Assembly: GCA_942491735.1 (NCBI GenBank)
Contig: CALOCN010000014.1
Span: forward strand, 372,001-436,000
Source: CALOCN01 sp942491735
GTDB lineage: Bacteria > Eisenbacteria > RBG-16-71-46 > JABDJR01
Length of the DNA: 64,000 nucleotides
Direction: 5' to 3'
A model generated the notes under the pieces. It made no database searches and was not told the DNA's origin. It was given only the letters and a program-made list of their open reading frames with translations. Made by a program: the position numbers and the translations under genes. Positions 10,401 to 17,722 of this stretch are shown here, in pieces (positions within the stretch are counted from its first letter, which is position 1; the number at the start of each line of letters is the position of its first letter).

Positions 10401-11125
10401 CGGATACGGTGCGCATCGTGGACGGGGTGCTGGAGGGAACCGGGGTCGTGGACGCCGAGGTCATCCTGGGGGGAACCGCCTCGCCCGGGACCTCGGTGGG
10501 TGCCCTCACCGTGGACGGATCCTATGCCCAGGCTGCGGATGCGGCGCTGCGGATCGAGATCAACGGAACCGGGCTCACCGAGGTGGACCGGTTGGACGTC
10601 ACCGGACACGCGACCCTTGCCGGGGCGGTGGTGGCCGAGGTTCCCGGAAGCTATGTCGCCAGCGCGGGGGACGAGTTCCTTGTCATGACCTTCGCCTCCC
10701 GCACCGGGACCTTCGACGCGGTGCTCAACTGCCCGTGGCCCGGGTTGTGCCTGGAGGCGGAGTACTCGGACACCACGGTCATTCTTCGGGCGGTGGTCCC
10801 GAACATCCTCGACGCGGGGGATCCGGATCCGTCCCTCCCCCTCCATCCCGCCTTCGCGGCGCGTCTGCTTCGGGGTGGGTCGATTCGTTTCGACCTGGAA
10901 CTGCCGGGATCGGCCGAGGTCCGCCTCGACGTATTCGATGTGGCCGGCCGCCGGGTGGCCACGGTCGTCGATGGCACCCGTCCCGCGGGTCGGCACGAGG
11001 TCGCCTGGACGCCGATCGGGGACAGCGGAGCGCGGCTGGGCAGTGGGGTCTACTTTGGCCGCATGGTCCTGTTCAGCGAGGGACGTCGCGAGGTGCTCAC
11101 CGGAAAGGTGGTGCTTGTTCGTTAG
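7430..11125 (+). CDS. 1231-aa secreted repeat protein with FlgD/T9SS-like C terminus
   Basis: A signal peptide (ALLPLLVICSLIPGG... ending AWA) is followed by a parallel-beta, pectate-lyase or autotransporter-passenger-like body rich in Asn, Gly, Thr and Val. It holds four tandem units of about 184-186 aa (see the repeat entry) with recurring phrases such as LRANDPVLLTG, HTIRGEGVLYANL and VTNEGEYRILPG. The last 80 residues (AEVRLDVFDVAGRRVATVVDG ... VYFGRMVLFSEG) form a FlgD-Ig or type A sorting-like domain, indicating export to the surface or medium. No beta-barrel translocator is present. The ATG at 7430 has AGGGGGAA just upstream. The likely role is an adhesin or surface scaffold; the exact function is unknown. 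Confidence 0.85.
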   Translation: MSQRARAILLPLLVICSLIPGGRAWAQTHEWQPPGGGSWNTAGNWFPAAVPSAAGDTVLVDSTGAGEIFMDLNPTVDAVTLLNPLNILNVSGRTLTLLQPGGLFTAGRIRTTSNANLFGNLQFDTGSEMDIDAGATLSLSGPLVVNDGTIHVNVNGSAVNATLRANDPVVFSGTGEIVLMTNGAGDLLDASLTGLAGADTVTNGPSHTIRGDGTVSVNLVNQGTVLGDAPGLVLQVNGVAKINEGSMRAENGGTLQLASVVVTQTASGELYADGGDVDLSSATVSGGTLRSSGVNAVRHVAGTTTLANLTNEGEYHILPGMVTQTLGGTLVNQGSIRINPTGGSGNSVFRANDPLLLTGTGDLFLSTGGLDGYDAQLTSLSSADTLTQDAGHTIRGEGVLSANLTNHGLVSADVSGRGLYLTSQPKRNHATLEATADGILHLSTVVTQVGSGEISANGGTVQLATATVSGGMLSSVSPHTVDHVSGTVTLDNVTNEGEYRILSGLVTQLLGGVVTNNGTIRVNPTMGTGNSVLRANDPVLLTGNGDVVLTTSGADGNDAQLTSLSSVDTLTQDGGHTIRGEGVLYANLINHGLVSADVSGRALYVASQPKRNHATLEATGDGILHLSTVVTQVGGGEVFANGGTVQLATATVSGGTLRSLSPYTVDHVSGTATLDNVTNEGEYRILPGMTTQVLGGALTNNGTIRINPTGGSGNSTFRANDPVLLSGSGEFVLATSGVDGNDAQLTSLASVDTVTQSANHTIRGEGVLYATLVNDGTMLADVVNRTLWASSNPKVNRNTMRAELGGLLQATTTVLNTGAVSATDSAQVLITSGAFDNDGVVGADGGTVHVSSTLYDNHDGISESRNGGLFRASTLNQHYGANTLTGGRWEIFAGSVMRLIGADIVENRASILFDGVGSELYRDDAAAEALAGFVLNHGSFTVQNGRDYVLASGFENRGAVTSGPGSILTATGDYLQTNGTTTVQGTLTATSDTVRIVDGVLEGTGVVDAEVILGGTASPGTSVGALTVDGSYAQAADAALRIEINGTGLTEVDRLDVTGHATLAGAVVAEVPGSYVASAGDEFLVMTFASRTGTFDAVLNCPWPGLCLEAEYSDTTVILRAVVPNILDAGDPDPSLPLHPAFAARLLRGGSIRFDLELPGSAEVRLDVFDVAGRRVATVVDGTRPAGRHEVAWTPIGDSGARLGSGVYFGRMVLFSEGRREVLTGKVVLVR
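7832..9880 (+). repeat. tandem in-gene repeats, unit about 552 bp (184 aa)
   Basis: Four units lie end to end inside the secreted protein gene. Unit 1 is diverged (7832-8389, 186 aa), unit 2 is 8390-8941, unit 3 is 8942-9493 and unit 4 starts at 9494 and fades after about 9880. Units 2 to 4 start exactly 552 bp apart. Units 2 and 3 are almost identical over long stretches at the DNA level (for example around 8808-8935 versus 9360-9487). This points to recent duplication or gene conversion. Such repeats can vary in copy number between strains. Confidence 0.9.
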
Positions 11126-11180
11126 CCCGTCGACGGGACTCATCAGGACCGGACGCATGTAATTTCCGGTTGGGCAGCGA

Positions 11181-11220
11181 ACAGGCGGCGGGTCCGTGCC
11201 ATGTGCACGGACCCGCCTGT
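11181..11220. terminator. bidirectional hairpin between convergent genes
   Basis: The left arm ACAGGCG-GCG-GGTCCGTGC pairs with GCACGGACCCGCCTGT around a CATG loop. The stem is perfect except for a 3-base bulge. It sits 55 bp after the repeat-protein stop and just before the stop of the convergent small gene. It lacks a clear T run, so it may act as a weak or Rho-assisted terminator for both sides. Confidence 0.6.
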
Positions 11221-11226
11221 ATCTAC

Positions 11227-11400
11227 CTAGCGATCATTCCCCGCACAGGGGAGCGGGCAGGGGACGCAGTCCTTCGGATCGCAATCCGAGGGATCACACG
11301 CCACCATGCACACCGGGGTCTGCTCGGCGGTCAGCGCGGTATGGACCCGCACACCACCGAGAAGAGCGGCGATCGCCAGGATGAACATCATGCGTCGCAT
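11227..11400 (-). CDS. 57-aa Cys-rich exported peptide
   Basis: A short gene with a textbook AAGGAG ribosome site seven bases before the ATG at 11400. The N terminus (MRRMMFILAIAALLGGVRVHTALTA) is a signal peptide. The mature peptide is only about 30 residues and carries six cysteines (PVCMVACDPSDCDPKDC, then VPCPLPC). It lies 46 bp downstream of another Cys-rich exported protein in the same direction, so the two are probably one operon. I do not recognise a family. Metal binding or a disulfide-stapled secreted peptide are both possible. Confidence 0.65.
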   Translation of the reverse strand: MRRMMFILAIAALLGGVRVHTALTAEQTPVCMVACDPSDCDPKDCVPCPLPCAGNDR

Positions 11401-11446
11401 GAGTGTCTCCTTGGCTTGAGTTACAGGTTCGAAAGCGAAGCCGGAC

Positions 11447-11866
11447 TCAGGCGTGCCGCGGAGGAGGGGTGACCGGTCGGGGAGCCAGTGACTCGGGGGA
11501 GGTGGATGCCGCGGCATCCAGGGGGACGATGCGCAGGGGAGGACCCTCGGCTCCCGCCGCATCCATGTCCGCCGGGGTGGCGCACCAGACCGGGCATCCG
11601 GGGGTGGGGTCGCAGCGCAAGGGCCAGGTGCAGGCCTCGGCACGGTCCCGGGTTCCGGGGTCCTCGGCCGAGCGGAGTCCGCAGGCGGAAACCGTCTCGC
11701 AGGAAATCGTGACGGTGCAGGCCCCCGGGGTTTCCGACTCCAGCCCGCAGGCCTCCCCGGTGACGGGACAGGACATGCCCAGACAGGGAATGGCGGTCAT
11801 GGCATGGGTCACCCCAAGCAGGGTGACCCGGGTCAGGAATCCATGACGGAAGCGGGAGAGCGTCAC
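11447..11866 (-). CDS. 139-aa Cys-rich exported protein
   Basis: The chosen start is the GTG at 11866 (protein begins with TLSRFRHGFLTRVTLLG after Met) because CGGAG stands seven bases upstream. The first 30 residues are moderately hydrophobic and may export the protein. Residues about 30-95 contain some ten cysteines in short loops (MSCPVTGEACGL, GACTVTISCETVSACGL, CTWPLRCDPTPGCPVWC). The C terminus is Pro- and Ala-rich. It shares the Cys-Pro-Asp flavour of the 57-aa peptide that follows it. The function is unknown and the start is uncertain. Confidence 0.5.
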   Translation of the reverse strand: MTLSRFRHGFLTRVTLLGVTHAMTAIPCLGMSCPVTGEACGLESETPGACTVTISCETVSACGLRSAEDPGTRDRAEACTWPLRCDPTPGCPVWCATPADMDAAGAEGPPLRIVPLDAAASTSPESLAPRPVTPPPRHA

Positions 11867-11957
11867 GAGCGGCTCCGTTACAAGTGGGCGGGAGCGTCCC
11901 CGCCGGTCCTCATACCGTTCCTGGCAAGCCGAATTCCCGCCCGGGGGTGAGGTGGAG

Positions 11958-11963
11958 TATTCT
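11958..11963 (+). promoter_or_regulatory. candidate -10 of a leaderless transcript
   Basis: TATTCT ends six bases before the ATG at 11970, with no room for a ribosome site. If it is the -10 element, transcription would start at or next to the start codon. The same spacing recurs before five other genes in the window (see findings). Confidence 0.35.
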
Positions 11964-11969
11964 CCCGCA

Positions 11970-14303
11970 ATGACCTTGGAGATCGCGCTCCTCTTCGGGC
12001 TGCTTCTGGCCATGAGCTACTTTTTCTTCACCGAGAAGCTGCCCATCGAACTCACCGCTTTTCTTGGGCTGATCGCATTGGTTCTTGGGGGGTATCTGGA
12101 GGCGGGAGAGGCGTTCCAGGGGTTCTCCTCCCCCGCCGTCATTACCATGATCTCGATCTTCTTCCTCAGCGCGGCCCTCCTGCGCACCGGGGTGGCGGAC
12201 TGGATCGGCACCCTGGTGGAGCGGACGGTGGGGCGGCGGGAGTCCGCCCTGATCGCGGTCATCATGCTCTTTTCCGGGCTCATGTCCGCGTTCATGAACA
12301 ACATCGCCGCCGCGGCGGTCCTGCTTCCCGCGGTGGCCAGCATCGCCCGCAAGACCCATATCTCCCCCTCGCGCCTGTTCATGCCTCTGTCCTTCGGCGC
12401 CATCCTCGGTGGCACCACCACCCTGGTCGGTACGCCCCCCAACATCCTGGCCGGCGAGTTCCTGACCGGTCGCGGGCTCCCACCGTTTCAGCTCTTTGAT
12501 TTCGCTCCGGTGGGTCTCCTGCTGCTTCTGGCCGGGATCCTCTACATGCTCACCCTGGGGCGGATGCTGCTTCCCCCGTCTACCGTGGCCACCGCGGGGG
12601 CCATACGACGGGATCTCCCCATGGAGTACGAGATCCAGGACGCCATCTTTACCCTGACCCTTCCTCCCGGATCCCGGCTTTCGGGGTGCTCGTTGGCGGA
12701 GTCCCAACTCGGAGCCACCCTCGGCGTTCAGGTGGTGACGGTGCGGCGCGGGGCCGAACGAATTCTCGCCCCCGATGCCCAGACCGTCCTGCGGACCGGG
12801 GATCTGCTGGATGTCCGAGGTCGCTTCTCGGACCTGCAGGGGCTGTTCGACATGGGTGGGGTCGAGATCGTGGAAGGCAACGGGGAGGACGTGACCGAGG
12901 CCCTGCGCCACTTGCGTTGGGTGGTGGGTCGGGTGCTGCCCCATGCGGACTTCGTCGGCCAGACCCTCCGGGACATCCGTTTTCGCAAGCTGGGGGCGGT
13001 CGCCCTGGGGATCCGGCGGGACGGCGAGACCCTTGCCGACGACCCGGCGGGGATCGCACTCCGGGAAGGGGATCTGGTCCTGGCGCTGACCAGCCCGGAC
13101 CGGATCGAGGAGGTCGCCCTCTCCCGGAGCCTCGAGATCACCCAGGTGGATCACGCGGTGCTGGAGGAACTGGAGAACCGCCTCTTTCTTCTCCACTGCC
13201 CGTCCGGATCGCCCCTGGCCGGACGCACCCTGGAGGATGCGCGGGTTGGGGAACTGACCGGCGCCACGGTGGTGGCCATCGTTCGGGACGGTTCCCCGGT
13301 TCTGGGGATCGGCGCAAAGAGCGGGATCCAGGAGGGGGATCTCCTCGTGGTCAGCGGAGAGCAGGTGCGTCTGCGCCGACTGCACGACTTGGGTACGTTG
13401 GAGCTCAAGTCCCGCCCGGACTCACTCTGGTTGGAGTCCGAGGACGTGGGGGTGGTGGAGGCGACCCTCGCTCCCCGGTCCCGTGCCGCGGGGCGGACGC
13501 TGAAGGAACTGGATTTCCGGGACAAGTCCGGTCTGCAGGTGCTGGCGGTGTGGCGCGAGGGGCAATCCCTGTCCGACCGGCTGGACACCCTCCGCTTGCG
13601 TCTGGGCGACGCCCTGTTGCTGCAGGGGCCGTGGGCCAACATCCGCCTCATGGGAACCGACCCCGATTTCCTCGTGCTCTCACCGGAAGCCACGGAAATC
13701 CGTCGCACCCGGCGCGCCCCGTTCGCCGTGGCCGGGCTTGCCCTCATGATCCTGCTTGTGGTGACCGGGTACCAACCCATCCATGTGGCCGCCTTCATCG
13801 CGGCCTCGTTCGTCGTCCTGTTCCGCACCGTGACCATGGAGGAGGCCTATCGCGCGGTGGAGTGGCGGGCGGTGTTCCTGGTCGCAGCCATTCTCCCGGT
13901 GGGGATCGCCATGGAGCGGACCGGCGCGGCGGCGCTCCTGTCCAACTCGATGATCGAGGTGGCCGGACCCCTGGGGAACTACGGGATTCTGGGGGCGCTC
14001 CTGGTCCTCTCCAGCGGTCTCAGCCAGTGCCTCGACGGAGCGCCGGCGGTGGTGTTGCTGGCCCCGGTGGTCATGGAAGCTTCGGAACGACTCCAGATCA
14101 GCCCGCACACCCTGCTCATGGGGGTGAGCCTCGCCGCCTCGGCCGCCTTCATGACCCCTTTCAGCCACAAGGCCAACCTGCTGGTCATGGGAGCAGGTGG
14201 CTACCGGATGCGGGACTACCTGCGGGTGGGGACCCCGCTCACCGTCGTGGTGCTGGTGATCATGGTCGTGCTGGTCCCGGTCTTCTTCCCGTTCAACCGG
14301 TGA
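11970..14303 (+). CDS. SLC13/DASS-type permease with four RCK_C-like domains
   Basis: A 777-aa inner-membrane transporter. The two membrane halves are about residues 1-190 (including FMNNIAAAAVLLPAV and TTLVGTPPNILAGEF, the SNT/NPN-type motif region of the family) and about 575-777 (SQCLDGAPAVVLLAP, FMTPFSHKANLLVMG). Between them lie four consecutive TrkA-C-like modules, each with the G-x-x-L ... GD-x-L pattern: RTGDLLDVRG, REGDLVLALT, QEGDLLVVSG and RLGDALLLQG. Most relatives have two. The substrate is an anion such as sulfate or a dicarboxylate by family; which one cannot be read here. The ATG at 11970 is preferred over the GTG at 11952, which has no spaced ribosome site. Its 3' end overlaps the convergent mgtE gene by 11 bp. 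Confidence 0.85.
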   Translation: MTLEIALLFGLLLAMSYFFFTEKLPIELTAFLGLIALVLGGYLEAGEAFQGFSSPAVITMISIFFLSAALLRTGVADWIGTLVERTVGRRESALIAVIMLFSGLMSAFMNNIAAAAVLLPAVASIARKTHISPSRLFMPLSFGAILGGTTTLVGTPPNILAGEFLTGRGLPPFQLFDFAPVGLLLLLAGILYMLTLGRMLLPPSTVATAGAIRRDLPMEYEIQDAIFTLTLPPGSRLSGCSLAESQLGATLGVQVVTVRRGAERILAPDAQTVLRTGDLLDVRGRFSDLQGLFDMGGVEIVEGNGEDVTEALRHLRWVVGRVLPHADFVGQTLRDIRFRKLGAVALGIRRDGETLADDPAGIALREGDLVLALTSPDRIEEVALSRSLEITQVDHAVLEELENRLFLLHCPSGSPLAGRTLEDARVGELTGATVVAIVRDGSPVLGIGAKSGIQEGDLLVVSGEQVRLRRLHDLGTLELKSRPDSLWLESEDVGVVEATLAPRSRAAGRTLKELDFRDKSGLQVLAVWREGQSLSDRLDTLRLRLGDALLLQGPWANIRLMGTDPDFLVLSPEATEIRRTRRAPFAVAGLALMILLVVTGYQPIHVAAFIAASFVVLFRTVTMEEAYRAVEWRAVFLVAAILPVGIAMERTGAAALLSNSMIEVAGPLGNYGILGALLVLSSGLSQCLDGAPAVVLLAPVVMEASERLQISPHTLLMGVSLAASAAFMTPFSHKANLLVMGAGGYRMRDYLRVGTPLTVVVLVIMVVLVPVFFPFNR

Positions 14304-15657
14304 GGCGGCTCAGGAACAGGGTGGCCATGCTCAGCACGAGGAAGAATCCGAACATGTCGGTCACCGTGGTGAGGATGGGTCCCGAGGCCAGGGCGGGATC
14401 CTTGCCGGCCCGCTTGAGCAGGAGGGGGATGGTGCCGCCGATGGACACCGCGACCATGGTGTTGAGCGTCATGGCCACGCCCACCACCAGACCCAGCCAG
14501 GGATTCCCCTTCCAGGCCCAGGCGGTTGCCGCGAGCAACACCCCCAGCAGGACCCCGTTGAGGGCACCCACCGAGACTTCCTTGACCCACACCCGGAAGG
14601 CGTCGGACGGGCGGGCCAGACCGAGGGTCATCTCCCGCATGCTCACCGCCACCGCCTGATTCCCCGAGCAGCCGCTCATGTCCGAGATGATGGGGAGGAA
14701 GACCGCGAGGGCAATGACCTGGGCGAGGGTGTCCTCGAAAAAGGCGATGACCGACGCGGCGATCACGTTGAGCAGGATGTTCACGCTGAGCCAGGCCAGG
14801 CGCCGCCGCGAGCGGAGAAAGAACGGCATGCTGCGCAGCTCCTCGCCCCCCACGATGCCCTGGCTCTTGAGGTAGGTGTTGTCGCTCTGGTCCGCCAGGG
14901 CGTGTTCCACCGCGGTGCGGCTCACCACCCCCTGGATGCGGCCGTCCGCGTCCACCGCCGGAACGCCAAAGAAGCTGTTCTTCTCGAAGAATCCCTTGAG
15001 TGTGTCGAGGGGGTCGTTCACCGAGACGGAACGGGGGTTCCCGATCATCTTGTCCCGCACCACCCGGCTGGGTCGTGACAGGAGCAGGCTTCGCAGGGGG
15101 ACCACCCCGACCAGTCGGAGATCCTCGGATTGCACGTAGGCGTACTGGACGTCGTAGTCCTCGTACTCCTCGGCGTTGTCCTTGAGGTCCTGCAGGACCT
15201 CGGCCACCGTGGCCGACTCGGGGTAGAGGAGGTACTCGGTGATCATCAGCCCGCCGGCCACATCCCCGGGGTAGCGGATGAGGGTTCGCGCCTCCTCGGC
15301 TTCCTCCGCGTCCATCACCGAGAGGATCGCTTCGGCGTCTTCCGGCTCCAGCTCGCCGAGAATGTCCGCCTGATCGTCGCTCTGCAACTCCTCGAGGATG
15401 GCCGCCGCCTGCTTCGGCGTGACCTGTTCGATCATGTCGGTGATCGTCGCGGCCGGGAGTTGCTCCATGAGGTCCGCCCCCTCCTCCGGAGGGAGCAGCT
15501 CGAGGAGTCGTACCCGTAGTGCCGCGGTCAACCCGGACACGGCGCGGGCCGCCTCGCCGGAGGGAAGGTCGTGCAGGAAACCGGTGATCGCGGCCACGTC
15601 GCTGCCCTCGATGAAGCCCTGGAGGGCCTCCCACGAGTGCTGGTCCGGGGTGGGCAT
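14293..15657 (-). CDS. mgtE: magnesium transporter MgtE
   Basis: A 454-aa homodimeric Mg2+ channel of the inner membrane. The order is canonical: an N-terminal helical MgtE_N domain (about 1-130, LELLPPEEGADLMEQLP, ILGELEPEDAEAILS), two CBS domains (about 130-255), a plug helix, and five transmembrane helices from about 275 to the end, with the pore motif region around NTMVAVSIGGTIPLLLKRAG. The ATG at 15657 lies five bases after the stop of the upstream deaminase gene. It is therefore the third gene of an operon otherwise devoted to aminomuconate metabolism. The gene end overlaps the convergent SLC13 gene. Confidence 0.95.
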   Translation of the reverse strand: MPTPDQHSWEALQGFIEGSDVAAITGFLHDLPSGEAARAVSGLTAALRVRLLELLPPEEGADLMEQLPAATITDMIEQVTPKQAAAILEELQSDDQADILGELEPEDAEAILSVMDAEEAEEARTLIRYPGDVAGGLMITEYLLYPESATVAEVLQDLKDNAEEYEDYDVQYAYVQSEDLRLVGVVPLRSLLLSRPSRVVRDKMIGNPRSVSVNDPLDTLKGFFEKNSFFGVPAVDADGRIQGVVSRTAVEHALADQSDNTYLKSQGIVGGEELRSMPFFLRSRRRLAWLSVNILLNVIAASVIAFFEDTLAQVIALAVFLPIISDMSGCSGNQAVAVSMREMTLGLARPSDAFRVWVKEVSVGALNGVLLGVLLAATAWAWKGNPWLGLVVGVAMTLNTMVAVSIGGTIPLLLKRAGKDPALASGPILTTVTDMFGFFLVLSMATLFLSRLTG

Positions 15658-15662
15658 GGGCG

Positions 15663-16100
15663 CTACTCCGTTTCGCCGGGGTTGAGGGCGGCCACGACCT
15701 TCAGTTCCACCGCGATCGGGGTGGGCAGCGCCCCGACCTCCACCGTGGTTCGGGAGGGGCGGTTGCCGGTGAAGTGTTCGGCATAGAGCCGGTTGAAGAC
15801 GGCGAAATCGGCCTTCATGTCGGTGAGGAACACGGTCACGTCCACCATGTCTTCCCAGGACGCCCCCGCGTCTTCCAGGATGGTCCGCACGTTGGCGAAG
15901 ACGCTGCGGCACTGGGCCTCGATGTCATAGGCGAGGATGTTGCCCTCCCCATCCAGGGTCACCCCCGGGATCTCCGCGGAACCGCGCTGGCGTGGACCGA
16001 CCCCCGACAGGAAGAGCAGGTTGCCCACCCGGCGGGCATGGGGGTAGGCCCCCACCGGTTCGGGGGCGCGGTTGCTGTTGATGTCGTTGTGATCGCTCAC
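15663..16100 (-). CDS. RidA-family protein, probable 2-aminomuconate deaminase
   Basis: A 145-aa YjgF/YER057c/UK114 (RidA) protein. The segment EPVGAYPHARRVGNLLFLSG and the following GVGPR closely match the 2-aminomuconate deaminases of nitrobenzoate and aminophenol pathways (NbaF/AmnD) rather than generic RidA. The conserved Arg of the family is in the FTGNRPSRTTVEVGALP segment and the Glu in GVTLDGEG/VELKVVA. The start is the GTG at 16100, with GGGGAAA in front, 11 bp after the dehydrogenase stop. Placement behind an aminomuconate-semialdehyde dehydrogenase supports deamination of 2-aminomuconate to 4-oxalocrotonate. A general enamine deaminase is the alternative. Confidence 0.8.
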   Translation of the reverse strand: MSDHNDINSNRAPEPVGAYPHARRVGNLLFLSGVGPRQRGSAEIPGVTLDGEGNILAYDIEAQCRSVFANVRTILEDAGASWEDMVDVTVFLTDMKADFAVFNRLYAEHFTGNRPSRTTVEVGALPTPIAVELKVVAALNPGETE

Positions 16101-16111
16101 CGGATTTCCCC

Positions 16112-17566
16112 CTACAGCTTGAAGCAGACGTTCTTGGACTCGGTGAAGAAGCGGAGGGCCTCGGTGCCTCCCTCGCGACCGACACCACTCTGCTTGGTGC
16201 CCCCGAACGGCGTGCGCAGATCGCGCAACATCCAGCAGTTGACCCACACGATCCCGGCCTCGATGGCTCCGGCTACCCGGTGGGCCCGCTGCAGGTCGCG
16301 GGTCCAGACCGAGGCGGCGAGCCCATACGGCGTCTCGTTGGCGATGGCGATCGCTTCCGTCTCGTCGCTGAACGGGGTAATGGTGACCACCGGGCCGAAG
16401 ATCTCCTCGGTCATGGTGCGACACCCCGGCGGGAGCCCGGTGATCACCGCCGGTTCCAGGAAGTAACCGCCCCGCACCCGGTCAGGGAGCCCCGAGGGCG
16501 GTTTGCCTCCCCGCAGGACCGTGCCTCCCTCCTGGGTGGCCAGCGCGACATACGACTGCACCTTTTCCAGATGCTCCCGGGAAACCAGCGCGCCCAGGTC
16601 GGTGGCCGAATCGAGCGGATCCCCGACCCGGTAGGCCTCCACCGCGTGCACGAAACGCTCCACGAAGTCCTCGAAGATGGAGGCCTCGACCAGGATGCGC
16701 GATCCGCACAGGCAGATCTCACCCTGGTTGGCGAAGGACGCGCGGACGGTCTGGGGGACCACGGACTTGAGGTCGACATCCCCGAACACCACGGTGGGGT
16801 TCTTGCCGCCAAGTTCCAGGCTCACCTTCTTGAACAGGGAGGCGGCGACCTGGCCGATTTCGGCCCCGGCCCGGGTGCTCCCGGTGAACGAGAGGGCGGG
16901 TACGTCGGGATGGGCGACCAGAGCCGCCCCGGCGGTGGGCCCGCGCCCGTGCACCACGTTCAGGACCCCGGGCGGGAGCCCTTCCTCGATGCAGATTTTC
17001 GAGAGAAGAAACGCGGTATAGGGGGTGACCTCCGAGGGCTTGCCCACCACGGTGTTCCCGGTGGCCAGGGCCGGAGCGATCTTCCAGGTGAAGAGGTAGA
17101 GCGGGAGATTCCAGGGGGAAATGCAACCGGCCACGCCCCGCGGCTGACGCAGGGTGACGTTGAGAGCCTCGTGGTCGGTCTGATGCGCTTCGGTCTCCTG
17201 GTGGAGGATGGCGGTGGCGAAGAACCGGAAGTTGGCCGAGGCGCGGGGGATGTCCACCATCCGGGCCACCTTGACCGGCTTGCCCGAGTCCCGGGACTCG
17301 GCCAGGGCGAGGGGTTCCAGCTCGGCCTCGATCCGGTTCGCGATGCGCAGGAGGATGCGGGATCGCTCTGTGGCCGGGGTCCGCGACCAGTCAGGAAATG
17401 CGTCCCGGGCCGCGGCCACGGCCTTGGCCACGTCCTGCGCCTCGCTGTCCGGGCAAGCGGTGTAGACCGATCCGGTGGCCGGCTCCAGCACATCGAGGAC
17501 ACGCCCGGAGACGGCAGGTTCAAGGAAACCGTTCACGTAGTTCAGGACAGGCTCGGGGGTGCTCAT
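16112..17566 (-). CDS. aldehyde dehydrogenase, probable 2-aminomuconic semialdehyde dehydrogenase
   Basis: A 484-aa NAD-dependent ALDH. Visible are SPWNLPLYLFTWKIAPAL, the cofactor region SFTGSTRAGAEIG, the Glu in LELGGKNP and the nucleophile Cys in NQGEICLCGSR, with the C-terminal ending FFTESKNVCFKL. The GEICLC and KNVCFKL signatures are those of the ALDH8A1/AmnC/NbaE branch, which oxidises 2-aminomuconate 6-semialdehyde. That compound is the product of the ACMSD encoded at 2868-3881. The ATG at 17566 lacks a ribosome site but has TAGACT (17575-17580, minus strand) eight bases upstream, suggesting a leaderless message. It is the first gene of the operon with the deaminase and mgtE. Confidence 0.88.
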   Translation of the reverse strand: MSTPEPVLNYVNGFLEPAVSGRVLDVLEPATGSVYTACPDSEAQDVAKAVAAARDAFPDWSRTPATERSRILLRIANRIEAELEPLALAESRDSGKPVKVARMVDIPRASANFRFFATAILHQETEAHQTDHEALNVTLRQPRGVAGCISPWNLPLYLFTWKIAPALATGNTVVGKPSEVTPYTAFLLSKICIEEGLPPGVLNVVHGRGPTAGAALVAHPDVPALSFTGSTRAGAEIGQVAASLFKKVSLELGGKNPTVVFGDVDLKSVVPQTVRASFANQGEICLCGSRILVEASIFEDFVERFVHAVEAYRVGDPLDSATDLGALVSREHLEKVQSYVALATQEGGTVLRGGKPPSGLPDRVRGGYFLEPAVITGLPPGCRTMTEEIFGPVVTITPFSDETEAIAIANETPYGLAASVWTRDLQRAHRVAGAIEAGIVWVNCWMLRDLRTPFGGTKQSGVGREGGTEALRFFTESKNVCFKL

Positions 17567-17722
17567 GGAAACCGAGTCTAGACGATCTCGTCCGGCCGGA
17601 GAACTCGCCTTGCCGCCCGTAGTGCGGGATTCAGGACGTGTGCTAGGCTTTCTGCGCTTCCGGCGGGGTTCTTCCCGACACTTTCCATCCCATTTGTCCC
17701 GCCGGTCCTGGAGGTACCACGC

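Noticed and set aside
7430..11125. Type V autotransporter
   Set aside because: The C terminus is a FlgD/T9SS-like domain, not a 12-strand beta barrel.
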